Part shown: positions 1 to 9,070 of the stretch, piece by piece
Numbering within the stretch: position 1 is the stretch's first letter
Layout of the letters: each line of letters opens with the position of its first letter
Source of the DNA: Burkholderiaceae bacterium 26
GTDB taxonomy: Bacteria > Pseudomonadota > Gammaproteobacteria > Burkholderiales > Burkholderiaceae
Length of the DNA stretch: 64,000 nucleotides
Assembly: GCA_000955795.1 (NCBI GenBank)
Contig: JYOB01000017.1
Coordinates: forward strand, 62,001-126,000
Reading direction: 5' to 3'
The notes under the pieces: model-generated
Database searches by the model: none
The model's input: the letters and a program-made list of their open reading frames with translations, nothing else
What the model was told of the DNA's origin: nothing
Translations under genes and position numbers: made by a program

Positions 1-276
1 CGGGTTGCGGTCGACCACGACGACGATGCGCTCGACCTTGCCGAGCGCCGACGCGTCAAAGGCAATCGGCACCTGCATCGGGTCTTCCGCAAATGCCGGC
101 CCAGTGATCCTGATGCGGCTGTCGAACGTTGTTGGCGCCGCGCCAAACACCTCCTGCTGAATCGTCGGCCAGAGTGGCGAGCCTGCCGGGTCAATGTTCG
201 TATCGGCACGGGCCTGCCAAGACAGGCACGCAACGGCCAGCGTGGCAGCGGCAGCATGGAGTGAGGCCGTTCTCAT
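1..276 (-). CDS. Quinoprotein dehydrogenase-associated SoxYZ-like carrier (5' part only)
   Basis: This is the first 92 codons of a gene running leftward off the window. Residues 1-23 form a signal peptide ending in QARA, so the product is periplasmic. The mature start reads SPLWPTIQQEVFG, then DSRIRIT, AEDPMQVPI and VVVVDRNP. That pattern is typical of the SoxY-type half of the SoxYZ-like carriers found beside PQQ alcohol dehydrogenases. Family knowledge: SoxY-like domains carry substrates on a C-terminal Cys, but that part lies outside the window. Its job in alcohol oxidation is unknown. It is divergent from the aldehyde dehydrogenase and fits the PQQ island. The family call rests on remembered sequence patterns. 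Confidence 0.72.
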   Translation of the reverse strand, partial: MRTASLHAAAATLAVACLSWQARADTNIDPAGSPLWPTIQQEVFGAAPTTFDSRIRITGPAFAEDPMQVPIAFDASALGKVERIVVVVDRNP

Positions 277-389
277 CGTGTGCCTTGCAAGGTTCAGATG
301 AACGGCCCGTGTTGCGAAAGTCATGCCATGCACGCGGTGGGTCCGCACGCACATCTCTCGGCTGTTCAGGTGATGGGGCGTTGAGCTTT

Positions 390-417
390 GCAACACCTGT
401 TGTTCCATTCTGGAACA
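390..417. promoter_or_regulatory. Candidate upstream activator sites for the sigma54 promoter of the aldehyde dehydrogenase
   Basis: Two adjacent palindromes are visible: CAACA-CC-TGTTG at 391-402 and TGTTCCA-TTC-TGGAACA at 401-417. The GCAACACC element (390-397) recurs, in one orientation or the other, upstream of the two other sigma54 promoters of the PQQ island. The distance to the -24 element (about 65-90 bp) suits an enhancer-binding protein. That the activator at 13375-15393 binds here is inference. Confidence 0.5.
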
Positions 418-480
418 GTCAGGCGAGCCAATCGGCGTGAACGGGCGATTGGGAGTGGATGCAGCATCCACCGCAGGGGA

Positions 481-496
481 TGGCCCGGGTTTTGCA
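481..496 (+). promoter_or_regulatory. Sigma54 (-24/-12) promoter for the aldehyde dehydrogenase
   Basis: TGGCCCGGGTTTTGCA matches the consensus TGGCACG-N4-TTGCW with one change in the -24 block. GG and GC have the required 10-base spacing. Transcription should start near 508, giving a leader of about 55 nt to the start codon at 563. Confidence 0.75.
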
Positions 497-562
497 GATG
501 ACGAGCGGACACAGCGCAGACAACGACGCTGCGGTCATCACTCAAACATCAGGAGACAACCC

Positions 563-2083
563 ATGCGTTACGCTCATCCCGGCACTCCCGGCGCCATCGT
601 TTCGTTCAAGCCGCGCTATGGCAATTTCATCGGTGGCGAATTCGTGTCGCCGGTCAAGGGCCAGTACTTCACCAACACCACGCCTGTGACGGGCGAGGTG
701 ATCGGCGAGTTCCCGCGCTCGACCGCTGAAGACATCGACCGCGCGCTCGACGCCGCCCATGCTGCCGCTGACGCCTGGGGGCGCACCTCGGTGCAGGACC
801 GCTCGCTGATCCTGCTGAAGATTGCCGACCGCATCGAACAGAACCTCGAGCTGCTGGCCGTGACTGAAACGTGGGACAACGGCAAGCCCGTGCGTGAAAC
901 GCTGAACGCCGACATCCCGCTGGCTGTGGACCACTTCCGCTACTTCGCCGGCTGCATTCGCGCACAAGAAGGTTCTGCTGCCGAGATCAACGAGCACACC
1001 GTGGCGTATCACATCCACGAGCCGCTGGGCGTGGTCGGTCAGATCATCCCGTGGAACTTCCCGCTGCTGATGGCTGCATGGAAGCTGGCGCCGGCGCTGG
1101 CTGCCGGCAACTGCGTGGTGCTCAAGCCGGCCGAGCAGACCCCGCTGGGCATCTGCGTGCTGATGGAACTGATTGGCGACTTGCTGCCTGCGGGCGTGCT
1201 CAACGTCGTGCACGGCTACGGCAAGGAAGCCGGCGAGGCATTGGCTACCAGCAAGCGCATCGCCAAGATCGCCTTCACGGGCTCGACGCCGGTGGGCTCG
1301 CACATCATGAAGTGCGCGGCCGAAAACATCATTCCGTCGACGGTGGAACTGGGCGGCAAGTCGCCCAACATCTACTTCGAAGACATCATGCAGGCCGAGC
1401 CGAGCTTCATCGAGAAGGCCGCCGAAGGCCTGGTGCTGGGCTTCTTCAACCAGGGCGAGGTGTGCACGTGCCCGTCGCGCGCGCTGGTGCAGGAATCCAT
1501 CTACAGCCGCTTCATGGATGCGGTGATGACCAAGGTGGCCGCCATCAAGCGCGGTGACCCGCTCGACACCGAGACCATGGTTGGCGCGCAGGCTTCGGAG
1601 CAGCAGTTCTACAAGATCCGCAGCTACCTGGAGATCGCGCAGGAGGAAGGTGCCGAATGCCTGGTCGGCGGCGATGTGGAAGTGCTGCCCGGCAATCTGT
1701 CGAAGGGCTACTACATCAAGCCGACGCTGCTCAAGGGCGACAACAGCATGCGTGTGTTCCAGGAAGAGATCTTCGGCCCGGTGATTGCCGTGACGACGTT
1801 CAAGGACGAAGCGCAAGCCCTGCAGATCGCCAATGACACCGACTTTGGCTTGGGCGCCGGTCTGTGGACGCGCGACATCAACCGCGCATACCGCGTGGGC
1901 CGCGCCATCAAGGCAGGGCGCGTGTGGACGAACTGCTACCACCTGTATCCGGCGCATGCAGCGTTTGGTGGCTACAAGAAGTCGGGCGTGGGCCGCGAGA
2001 CCCACAAGATGATGCTCGACCACTATCAGCAGACCAAGAACCTGCTGGTGAGCTACGACACCAAGCCGCTCGGCTTCTTCTGA
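563..2083 (+). CDS. NAD-dependent aldehyde dehydrogenase (ExaC/AcoD type)
   Basis: A 506-residue cytosolic aldehyde dehydrogenase, normal length for the ExaC/AcoD group. It would oxidise the aldehyde made by the periplasmic alcohol dehydrogenase to the acid with NAD. Visible signatures are the [14 protein letters not shown] cofactor loop, the catalytic-base motif VELGGKSPN, the catalytic-Cys region [13 protein letters not shown] and the EEIFGPV block. The ATG at 563 is chosen because AGGAG sits at 551-555 and the protein then begins like its relatives. An in-frame extension up to 437 would cross the sigma54 promoter and is rejected. Neighbours and promoter class tie it to the PQQ alcohol-oxidation set; substrate range cannot be read from sequence. 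Confidence 0.93.
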   Translation: MRYAHPGTPGAIVSFKPRYGNFIGGEFVSPVKGQYFTNTTPVTGEVIGEFPRSTAEDIDRALDAAHAAADAWGRTSVQDRSLILLKIADRIEQNLELLAVTETWDNGKPVRETLNADIPLAVDHFRYFAGCIRAQEGSAAEINEHTVAYHIHEPLGVVGQIIPWNFPLLMAAWKLAPALAAGNCVVLKPAEQTPLGICVLMELIGDLLPAGVLNVVHGYGKEAGEALATSKRIAKIAFTGSTPVGSHIMKCAAENIIPSTVELGGKSPNIYFEDIMQAEPSFIEKAAEGLVLGFFNQGEVCTCPSRALVQESIYSRFMDAVMTKVAAIKRGDPLDTETMVGAQASEQQFYKIRSYLEIAQEEGAECLVGGDVEVLPGNLSKGYYIKPTLLKGDNSMRVFQEEIFGPVIAVTTFKDEAQALQIANDTDFGLGAGLWTRDINRAYRVGRAIKAGRVWTNCYHLYPAHAAFGGYKKSGVGRETHKMMLDHYQQTKNLLVSYDTKPLGFF

Positions 2084-2097
2084 TGGTGTAGCAGGAC

Positions 2098-2133
2098 GGC
2101 TGGCGCATGGTCATCGACACCCGTGCGCCAGCC
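2098..2133 (+). terminator. Hairpin after the aldehyde dehydrogenase gene
   Basis: GGCTGGCGCA (2098-2107) pairs perfectly with TGCGCCAGCC (2124-2133). There is no run of T after it, so it may be a weak or Rho-assisted terminator, or a 3' stabiliser. A second small stem (GCGAGG/CCTCGC) follows at 2142-2159. Confidence 0.45.
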
Positions 2134-2341
2134 GCTGACCTGCGAGGCAAAGACCTCGCCGGCGAAAAAAGAAGAGGAGACATGGCCATGCGCCCACCAC
2201 ATGCACTGCCGCAACGCGCGCAGGTGTCACCCCCATCGCCGCAGCTTCCCAGCCGGCAATAGCTCTCGCCACGCTTTGACTTAGGGATGTGCCGTTGGCG
2301 CGCCCGGGCTCGGCGAACGAGAAACACCAGGGAGACACTCC

Positions 2342-4963
2342 GTGCATTCGAATACCAGCCGTTCGGGCAAGGACGCCAGCCGTCTGCGTAACGCCGCGCC
2401 GCGTCTGGCCGGCGGGGTGGCGGCGCTCGCTGCGGCGGGCCTGTGCTCGCCGGCGCTTGCCGAGGACCCGATCATTGCGGTGGCGTTGCCAACCGCCCAG
2501 GTCGTCGGCTCAACCCCGATCGATAGCATTGGTGTCCCGCTGTCGCAGTTTCCCGCCAATGCCCAGCGCGTCAGTGCAAAGGATGCCCGCGAGCAACGCA
2601 GCTCGAATCTGGCGGACCTGTTGAACGACAACCTCGGCCAGGTCAGCATCAGCAATGGGGCGGGCAATCCGTACCAGAACGACATCAACTACCGCGGGTT
2701 CCAGGTGTCTTCGCTGCTGGGCGTGCCCATTGGCGTGTCGGTCTACTTTGATGGCGTGCGGATGAACGAGCCCTTCGGCTCCATCGTCAACTGGGATCTC
2801 ATTCCCATGAATGCGATGTCCAGCGTCAACATCCTGCCGGGCTCCAATCCGATGTTCGGCCTCAATACCTTGGGTGGCGCGCTTGTCGTCAACACCAAGA
2901 ACGGAAAGGACAACGCCGGCACGTCGATCGAGGCGCTGGGTGGCTCGTTTGGAAGGCGCGCGCTGAGCTTCGAGACCGGCATTGTCGACAAGGCGCACGG
3001 TACCGATTACTTCGTCGCCGGCAACTTCGACCGGCAGGACGGCTTTCGCGACCACTCGGGTTCGAACGTCAAGCAGCTGTATGGGAAAGCGCGGTGGCAC
3101 GGCAACGACGGCGCTACCCAACTGGAGCTGTCGGCTGCACTCGCAGATACCTCGCTGAGCGGCACGCAGTCGTTGCCGATGGACATGATGGCGAACCGCA
3201 GCGCGGCCTATACGTGGCCCGACACCATCTCAAACCGGATGGCGATGCTGAACCTGAAGGGCAGTCATTGGCTGAACGACACCAATCAGCTGGCCGGCAG
3301 CCTCTACTACCGCAAGGCCAACCTGCATAACGTCAACAGCAACGCGCAGCTGGACGACGGCTGCTTCAACGACGATGGCTCGCTGGCAACAACCACCGCA
3401 GGTGGCATCACCGCCTACAAATGCGCGAACAAGGCGCCGAATGGCACGGCGGTGAATGCCGTGACCAGCGCCACTGCGCTCGCGCTGGGCTACGGCCGCT
3501 GGACGAACGCCATCAACACGAGCGTCGTCGATTCCGCCACGCATGAAGACACGGTGGGATCGTCGCTGCAGTGGTCGAATTTCAGCCAATTGGCGGGACA
3601 CAACAATACGTTCACGTTTGGTGGTGCGTTCGATCATTCGCGCATCACCTACGACCAGACCACATACCTCGCCCGATTGATCGACTATCAGGCCGTGGTG
3701 ATTCCCAACCAAGAGTACGGATTCACCGCCAATGGATTGGCACCGTCGGCGTCGAACCCGGCGTCATTCACGGGCAGCAACGTGATTGGCGCGGTCAGCC
3801 TGTCGTCCAACGTCAACAACTTCAGCGCGTATTTCACCGATACGTTGAGCGTGACGGAAAAGCTGAGCGTGACGGCATCCGGAAGCTTCAACTACACCAC
3901 GCTCAACCAGGGGGGCGCCAACAACAAATACCTGAACGGAGACGGCGGCTACTCCTGGACGGACGACGTATCGGGCGTGTCGTACTACAACCCCGGCTAT
4001 GCGAACGCCTATCGGTATTCGAACGCTGGATCGGGCGCAGCATCCACCCCAAACGGTGTGCCGGCCGGGGCGGTGGCAGGGCCGGAAACCAACAGTCTGG
4101 CCGGCTCGCATCACTATCACCGGTTCAACCCGGCATTGGGATTCAACTACGACCTCGGAGCCGGGCAGGGCATCTTCGGCAGCTATAGCGAATCGATGCG
4201 CGCGCCGACATCGATCGAGTTGTCTTGCGCCGATCCAAACAGCCCGTGCTCGCTGCCGACCGGGTTCAACGGTGATCCGGACCTGAAAGCCGTGGTGGCC
4301 AAAACCATCGAGTTCGGCGGCCGCGGAAAGCTGGGCAAGTCCACCTACTGGAGCGCGTCTGTCTACGACTCGCGCCTCAGCAATGACATCCAGTTCATCG
4401 CCACGTCAAACACGTACGGCTACTTCGCCAACGTCGGCGAGACGGAGCGGCGCGGCTTTGAACTGGGCGCGAGCACGAAGATCGACAAGTGGTCGTTGTC
4501 GGCCAACTTTGGTTATGTCGATGCGATCTACAAGTCGGCATTCACCACGGCCAGCGGGCAGAACGTCGTCAGCGGAAACAAGATCCCGGGCATCCCCGCA
4601 AAGACGCTCAAGCTTGGTGCGTCGTACGCCTTCAGCCCGAACCTGTCGATGGGCGGGAACGTGATCCTGGTCAGCAAGCAGATCGCGCACGGCAACGAAA
4701 GCAATGCCGACCCGAACGGCCAGGTAGCCGGCTACGGCCTCGTCAATCTGAACCTGCACTACAAGCCGACGAGAAACCTCGAAATCTCGGCGTACATCAG
4801 CAACCTGTTCAACAAGCGCTATTCCACATACGGCCTCTCGGGCACCCGGAGCATCTACACGCTGGCGACGCAGCAGTTCATGACGCCGGCGTCGCCACGC
4901 GCGATCTGGATTGGCCTGACGTATTCGTTTGGAGGCAAGGGCTCCGGTGCCGACAAGGACTGA
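2342..4963 (+). CDS. TonB-dependent outer-membrane receptor of the PQQ island
   Basis: An 873-residue outer-membrane receptor starting at GTG, with AGGGAG at 2329-2334. Residues 1-40 are a signal peptide ending SPALA. A plug domain follows directly (about residues 50-185, with DLLNDNLGQVSI and NDINYRGF). There is no N-terminal STN signalling domain. The remainder is beta-barrel sequence, and the protein ends with a short charged tail after TYSFGG instead of on an aromatic residue. Such receptors import scarce ligands with TonB energy. Here the gene is followed at once by a PQQ-associated beta-propeller gene and a cytochrome b561. A metal chelate, for example lanthanide, or PQQ itself is a plausible ligand, but that is inference from neighbours only. 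Confidence 0.88.
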   Translation: MHSNTSRSGKDASRLRNAAPRLAGGVAALAAAGLCSPALAEDPIIAVALPTAQVVGSTPIDSIGVPLSQFPANAQRVSAKDAREQRSSNLADLLNDNLGQVSISNGAGNPYQNDINYRGFQVSSLLGVPIGVSVYFDGVRMNEPFGSIVNWDLIPMNAMSSVNILPGSNPMFGLNTLGGALVVNTKNGKDNAGTSIEALGGSFGRRALSFETGIVDKAHGTDYFVAGNFDRQDGFRDHSGSNVKQLYGKARWHGNDGATQLELSAALADTSLSGTQSLPMDMMANRSAAYTWPDTISNRMAMLNLKGSHWLNDTNQLAGSLYYRKANLHNVNSNAQLDDGCFNDDGSLATTTAGGITAYKCANKAPNGTAVNAVTSATALALGYGRWTNAINTSVVDSATHEDTVGSSLQWSNFSQLAGHNNTFTFGGAFDHSRITYDQTTYLARLIDYQAVVIPNQEYGFTANGLAPSASNPASFTGSNVIGAVSLSSNVNNFSAYFTDTLSVTEKLSVTASGSFNYTTLNQGGANNKYLNGDGGYSWTDDVSGVSYYNPGYANAYRYSNAGSGAASTPNGVPAGAVAGPETNSLAGSHHYHRFNPALGFNYDLGAGQGIFGSYSESMRAPTSIELSCADPNSPCSLPTGFNGDPDLKAVVAKTIEFGGRGKLGKSTYWSASVYDSRLSNDIQFIATSNTYGYFANVGETERRGFELGASTKIDKWSLSANFGYVDAIYKSAFTTASGQNVVSGNKIPGIPAKTLKLGASYAFSPNLSMGGNVILVSKQIAHGNESNADPNGQVAGYGLVNLNLHYKPTRNLEISAYISNLFNKRYSTYGLSGTRSIYTLATQQFMTPASPRAIWIGLTYSFGGKGSGADKD

Positions 4964-4983
4964 GCCCCTTAGAAGAGACGATC

Positions 4984-6057
4984 ATGAATGCATTGACCTA
5001 CTACATCCGGATTGCCACGTTGATCAGCGTGGGTCTGGTATCGACGCTGCAGGCAGTTGCCGAGGTGCCGGACCCCGTCGCCTATGTCACGAATCAGGGC
5101 GGCGGCGTGACCGTGCTGAGTGCACGCACGCTCAAACAGGTTGACGAGATTGCCGTGGGCAAGGACCCGCGCGGCCTGGCAATCACGCCCGATGGCCGCT
5201 GGCTGCTGACGGCCAACCAAGGCAGCGCCGATGTGTCGGTGGTTGATACGGACACACGCAAGGAGATCAAACGCATCGCAGTCGGCAGGAATGTCGAATT
5301 CATGCGCATCTCGCCCGACGGCCGCCGGGCATTCGTGACTTACGAACCGTCGTCGGAGGGCGGCCCTCCAGGCAAGAGCGATCGAGCCGGAAAAGAAGAA
5401 AAGGGCGAGAAGGATGAAGCCCCCGCTGAAGTCGCGATCATCGATCTCAGCCAATGGGCCGTGGTGGGCCGCATCAAGGCCGCCCGCGAGACCGAAGCCA
5501 TCGAGTTTTCACCGGAGGGCAAGTTGCTGCTGGTGGCGAACGAGGGTGACAACACGGTCGGCGTCTACGACTTGTCCACGCTTAAGCAGATTCAGTCGGT
5601 GGATGTCGCGCCGTTCGGCAATCGGCCGCGCGGCATCAAGATCGCGCCGGATGGAAAGACCTATGTGGTGACGCTGGAAAACTCGAACAACCTGTTGTTG
5701 CTCGACGCCGCTTTCAAGCCAATCAAGACCGTGCCCACTGGGCAGGGGCCGTACGGCATCGCGTTTGACCGCGAGGGCCGATACCTCTGGGTGGCCGCCA
5801 GCCGCGCAGATCAGCTGCAGGTGTTCGATGCCCGCACCTTTGCGCCGGTGGCCACCATTCCGGTGGGCAAGCGGTGCTGGCATTTCAGCTTCACGCCTGG
5901 CGGGCAGAAGCTGCTGCTTGCCTGCGGCCGCTCGAACAGTGTGCAGGTGATCGACGCGCAGAAGCGCGAGGTCGTCGATACGCTCCCCGGTTACAAGCTG
6001 CCCTGGGGTGTGGTGACCTATCCAACCTCGGTGGGCACGCTTGATGCGCCGCGCTGA
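4984..6057 (+). CDS. PQQ-dependent catabolism-associated beta-propeller (YVTN) protein
   Basis: A 357-residue secreted protein with a signal peptide (1-26, ending AVA) and repeated YVTN/NHL-like blades: DPRGLAITPDGRWLLTAN, RNVEFMRISPDGR, NRPRGIKIAPDGK and GPYGIAFDREG. It matches the family described as PQQ-dependent-catabolism-associated beta-propeller proteins, of unknown biochemical role. A Lys/Glu-rich insert (about residues 126-148) interrupts the propeller and is probably a flexible loop. The start at 4984 gives a clean signal peptide; a much longer in-frame extension overlaps the receptor gene and is rejected. The stop overlaps the cytochrome b561 start by 14 nt, so the two are probably translationally coupled. 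Confidence 0.85.
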   Translation: MNALTYYIRIATLISVGLVSTLQAVAEVPDPVAYVTNQGGGVTVLSARTLKQVDEIAVGKDPRGLAITPDGRWLLTANQGSADVSVVDTDTRKEIKRIAVGRNVEFMRISPDGRRAFVTYEPSSEGGPPGKSDRAGKEEKGEKDEAPAEVAIIDLSQWAVVGRIKAARETEAIEFSPEGKLLLVANEGDNTVGVYDLSTLKQIQSVDVAPFGNRPRGIKIAPDGKTYVVTLENSNNLLLLDAAFKPIKTVPTGQGPYGIAFDREGRYLWVAASRADQLQVFDARTFAPVATIPVGKRCWHFSFTPGGQKLLLACGRSNSVQVIDAQKREVVDTLPGYKLPWGVVTYPTSVGTLDAPR

Positions 6058-6619
6058 TCGACCCACCACCGCACCGGCGCCTGCCTACGCGGGCCTGCCG
6101 ATCGCTTTGCATTGGGTCAGCGCCTTGGTGCTATGCGGGCTGTTCGCGCTGGGCTACTACATGACGGGTCTGGCCAAGGGAGCGCCCGGAAAGGCCGCCT
6201 GGGTGAATCTGCATAAATCGCTCGGCCTGACGGCGGCGCTGGTGATTGCGTGGCGTGTAGCCGTGCGCTTGCGCCGGGCTGCGCCGCCTTCGATTCCGGG
6301 CCTGCACTGCTGGGAGGCGGAGCTTGCGCGCATCACCCACCGCCTGCTCTACATGTGCATGGTCGTCATGCCGCTGTCGGGTTACCTCGGGTCTTCGTTC
6401 AATCAATACGGAACGCGCTTCTGGGGCGTGCCCTTGCCGCGCTGGGGTTGGGTCGACAGCGCACTGCAGCACATGTTCTACACGGTACACAGCACGACGG
6501 CCGATCTGCTGCTCTGCCTGGTTGCGCTCCACGTTGCCGGCGTGATCAAGCACCAATGGCTCGATGCACAGCAATGCGTGCAGCGCATGTTGCCGGGCGG
6601 GCGCACGCGCGCGCTGTAG
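6044..6619 (+). CDS. Cytochrome b561 family membrane protein
   Basis: A 191-residue inner-membrane diheme cytochrome b561-type protein. Four hydrophobic segments carry the expected histidines, including LHW near residue 23, NLHKSLG, ITHRLLYM, and VALHVAGVIKH near the C-terminus. It could pass electrons between the periplasm and the quinone pool. The ATG at 6044 follows an in-frame TTG and overlaps the end of the beta-propeller gene. Grouped with the TonB receptor and propeller, it may supply redox power to a periplasmic step linked to the ligand brought in by the receptor. That role is inference. Confidence 0.85.
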   Translation: MRRADRPTTAPAPAYAGLPIALHWVSALVLCGLFALGYYMTGLAKGAPGKAAWVNLHKSLGLTAALVIAWRVAVRLRRAAPPSIPGLHCWEAELARITHRLLYMCMVVMPLSGYLGSSFNQYGTRFWGVPLPRWGWVDSALQHMFYTVHSTTADLLLCLVALHVAGVIKHQWLDAQQCVQRMLPGGRTRAL

Positions 6620-6663
6620 GCCGCGGTTTGCGCGTGGGCTGCGTTCACGGCGTTGCTCCATTT

Positions 6664-6706
6664 CGCAACAGAACACACGATGTGTTGCGGTATGGCACGC
6701 AACACC
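6664..6706. promoter_or_regulatory. Candidate activator sites for the alcohol dehydrogenase promoter
   Basis: CGCAACA (6664-6670) faces TGTTGCG (6683-6689). Between them, AACACA-CGA-TGTGTT (6672-6686) is a perfect inverted repeat. A further GCAACACC lies at 6699-6706. All are 45-90 bp upstream of the -24 element and share the GCAACAC word with the other two sigma54 promoters of the island. Confidence 0.55.
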
Positions 6707-6750
6707 GTGCTGCAAGTGGGTCAGAACCGTGATTTCACGGCGTTTTCCGA

Positions 6751-6765
6751 TGGCACGGGATTTGC
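6751..6765 (+). promoter_or_regulatory. Sigma54 (-24/-12) promoter for the PQQ alcohol dehydrogenase
   Basis: TGGCACGGGATTTGC is an exact match to TGGCACG-N4-TTGC. The predicted start of transcription is near 6777, leaving about 57 nt of leader before the start codon at 6834. Confidence 0.88.
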
Positions 6766-6833
6766 CCTGAGTCCGACCGGTGTGACATCACACTGCCGGA
6801 CCTGGACCATAAATAGAGGTAGAGGAGACAAGA

Positions 6834-8588
6834 ATGAGGACACTACGAGTGATTGCACTTGCGGCTGCAATGGCGGCAGCAAGTGTTGCCGTGCACGCGG
6901 CAACGCCCCCCGTTACCGATGCCATGATCGAGAACGACGCGAAATCGTCGAACGACGTGCTGACCTGGGGCATGGGTACGCAAGGGCAGCGCTTCTCCAC
7001 GCTCACCAAGATCAACACGAAGAATGTCAGCCAGCTCGTGCCGGCGTGGTCGTTCTCGTTTGGCGGTGAGAAGCAGCGCGGGCAGGAAGCCCAGCCGCTG
7101 ATCTACAACGGCAAGATGTTCGTCACGGCGTCGTACTCGCGCATCTACGCGATCGACCTGAAGACCGGCAAGAAGCTGTGGAAGTACGAGCAGCGTTTGC
7201 CGGAAGGCATCATGCCGTGCTGCGACGTCGTCAACCGTGGCGCTGCGCTGTACGACAACCTGGTCATCTTCTCCACGCTGGATGCGCAACTGATCGCGCT
7301 CAATCAGGACACCGGCAAGATCGTCTGGAAAGAGAAGATCGAAGACTACGCCGCCGGCTACTCGACGACCGCCGCACCGCTGATCGTGAAGGGCATGGTG
7401 CTGACGGGCGTGTCGGGTGGCGAGTTTGGCGTGGTGGGCCGTGTGGAAGCGCGCGATGCCAAGACCGGCCAGTTGATCTGGTCACGTCCGACGGTCGAAG
7501 GCCACATGGGCTACAAGTACGACAAGGACGGCAACAAGACCGAGAACGGCATGACGGGCACGCTCAACGCGAGCTGGCCCGGCGAGACGTGGAAGACCGG
7601 TGGCGCATCGACGTGGCTGGGCGGCACGTATGACCCGCAGACCAACCTGGTCTACTTCGGCACCGGCAACCCGGGCCCGTGGAACAGCCACCTGCGCAAG
7701 GGCGACAACCTGTATTCGTCGTCGACGCTGGCCATCAACCCGGACACCGGAAAGATCGTCTGGCACTACCAGAACACCCCGAACGACGGGTGGGATTTCG
7801 ATGGCGTGAACGAGTTCGTCACGTTCGACATGGACGGCAAGCGCGTCGGCGGGAAGGCAGACCGTAACGGCTTCTTCTACGTGAACGACGCGAAGAGTGG
7901 CAAGCTGCTCAACGCGTTCCCGTTCGTGAAGGTCAACTGGGCCACCAGCATCGACCTCAAGACCGGCCGCCCGAACTACGCACCGGAGCACCGGCCAGGC
8001 GATCCGGCGCAAGCCACGGGTGAAGAAAAGAAGGGCAAGGCGGTGTTTGCCGAGCCTGGCTTCCTGGGCGGCAAGAACCAGATGCCGATGGCTTACAGCC
8101 CGCAAACCGGTCTGTTTTACGTGCCCGCCAACGAGTGGGGCATGGAGATCTGGAACGAGCCCGTCAGCTACAAGAAGGGCGCGGCCTACCTGGGCGCCGG
8201 CTTCACCATCAAGCCTCTCAATGAGGATTACATCGGCGCACTGCGCGCGATCAACCCGAAGACCGGCAAGATTGAATGGCAGATCAAGAACAACGCCCCG
8301 CTGTGGGGTGGTGTGATGACGACTGCCGGCGGCCTGGTGTTCTGGGGCACGCCCGAGGGTTATCTGAAGGCGGCCGATGCCAAGACCGGCAAGGAGCTTT
8401 GGGAATTCCAGACCGGCAGCGGCATCGTTGCGCCGCCCGTCACCTGGGAAGACAACGGCGAGCAGTTCGTGGCCGTGGTGTCGGGCTGGGGTGGTGCAGT
8501 TCCGCTGTGGGGCGGTGAAGTGGCCAAGCGCGTGAACTTCCTGGAGCAGGGTGGTTCGGTTTGGGTGTTCAAGTTGCACAAGAACTGA
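6834..8588 (+). CDS. PQQ-dependent alcohol dehydrogenase, lanthanide-type metal site
   Basis: A 584-residue periplasmic quinoprotein with a signal peptide (1-22, ending VHA). It oxidises primary alcohols to aldehydes and hands electrons to cytochrome c. Visible features are the vicinal disulfide C129-C130 (MPCCD), metal ligands E197 (SGGEFG) and N279 (GTGNPGPWN), and catalytic Asp D321 in GWDFDG. The second Asp, D323, two residues on, is the extra ligand found in lanthanide-dependent XoxF/PedH enzymes; calcium enzymes have Ala or Ser there. There is no C-terminal heme domain, so it is a type I enzyme needing a separate cytochrome. Tryptophan-docking repeats such as [18 protein letters not shown] and TGKELWEFQ are present. 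A perfect sigma54 promoter lies upstream. Confidence 0.93.
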   Translation: MRTLRVIALAAAMAAASVAVHAATPPVTDAMIENDAKSSNDVLTWGMGTQGQRFSTLTKINTKNVSQLVPAWSFSFGGEKQRGQEAQPLIYNGKMFVTASYSRIYAIDLKTGKKLWKYEQRLPEGIMPCCDVVNRGAALYDNLVIFSTLDAQLIALNQDTGKIVWKEKIEDYAAGYSTTAAPLIVKGMVLTGVSGGEFGVVGRVEARDAKTGQLIWSRPTVEGHMGYKYDKDGNKTENGMTGTLNASWPGETWKTGGASTWLGGTYDPQTNLVYFGTGNPGPWNSHLRKGDNLYSSSTLAINPDTGKIVWHYQNTPNDGWDFDGVNEFVTFDMDGKRVGGKADRNGFFYVNDAKSGKLLNAFPFVKVNWATSIDLKTGRPNYAPEHRPGDPAQATGEEKKGKAVFAEPGFLGGKNQMPMAYSPQTGLFYVPANEWGMEIWNEPVSYKKGAAYLGAGFTIKPLNEDYIGALRAINPKTGKIEWQIKNNAPLWGGVMTTAGGLVFWGTPEGYLKAADAKTGKELWEFQTGSGIVAPPVTWEDNGEQFVAVVSGWGGAVPLWGGEVAKRVNFLEQGGSVWVFKLHKN

Positions 8589-8603
8589 CGTGCTGAGTTG
8601 AGC

Positions 8604-8629
8604 GCTGTGCGCCCTGTGCGGCGCACAGC
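8604..8629 (+). other. Intercistronic hairpin between the alcohol dehydrogenase and cytochrome c genes
   Basis: GCTGTGCGCC (8604-8613) pairs perfectly with GGCGCACAGC (8620-8629) around a 6-base loop, with no T run after it. It could protect the dehydrogenase message or partly terminate it, lowering expression of the cytochrome gene. Function is inferred. Confidence 0.55.
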
Positions 8630-8659
8630 CTCTCGCACAGCTTCATGGAGTTTCAGATC

Positions 8660-8992
8660 GTGATCATGCGTAATGGAGTGTTTTCGTTGCTGGCGGTAGC
8701 GTGCGCAGCAATTGGCGCGGCACCCGCCCACGCCGCCCCCGACATGCAGGCCCTGGCCGACAAGAGCGGCTGCTTCTCGTGCCACAGCATGCATGCCAAG
8801 ATCGTCGGCCCAGCCTTTGCCGACGTGGCCGCCAAGTACAAGGGCGATGCTGACGCGCCGACCAGGCTGGCGCAGAAAGTGCGCGACGGTGGCAAGGGCA
8901 CGTGGGGCCGCATCCCAATGCCCCCGCATCCCGACCTCAAGGAAGACGAAGCGAAGCAGCTGGTGGCTTGGGTGTTGAGTTCAGGCTCCTAG
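8660..8992 (+). CDS. Small periplasmic cytochrome c (c551/c552-like)
   Basis: A small monoheme cytochrome of about 110 residues with a signal peptide ending AHA, heme motif CFSCH, and a Met ligand in IPMPPHP. It ends in the usual helix with QLVAWVLSSG. It follows the alcohol dehydrogenase and is a likely electron acceptor for it. The start is uncertain. The GTG at 8660 sits 9 nt after GGAG (8647-8650); ATG codons at 8645 and 8666 are also in frame. The 70-nt gap with a strong hairpin suggests it is in the dehydrogenase transcript. Confidence 0.88.
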   Translation: MIMRNGVFSLLAVACAAIGAAPAHAAPDMQALADKSGCFSCHSMHAKIVGPAFADVAAKYKGDADAPTRLAQKVRDGGKGTWGRIPMPPHPDLKEDEAKQLVAWVLSSGS

Positions 8993-9019
8993 GCTTCTAC
9001 GTTGTTCGCAAGAAAAGAA

Positions 9020-9055
9020 GAGAGGGCCGGCGTTGTCCGGCCCTCTCCGTTTTCT
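9020..9055. terminator. Bidirectional terminator between cytochrome c and pqqE
   Basis: GAGAGGGCCGG (9020-9030) pairs with CCGGCCCTCTC (9037-9047). The plus strand continues CGTTTTCT and the minus strand continues TTCTTTTCTT, so it can end both convergent transcripts. Confidence 0.85.
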
Positions 9056-9070
9056 ATGTATGACCGCGCT

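Noticed and set aside
542-2023. 493-codon open frame on the minus strand
   Set aside because: It is the antisense shadow of the aldehyde dehydrogenase; the plus-strand frame has clear family motifs and a ribosome-binding site.
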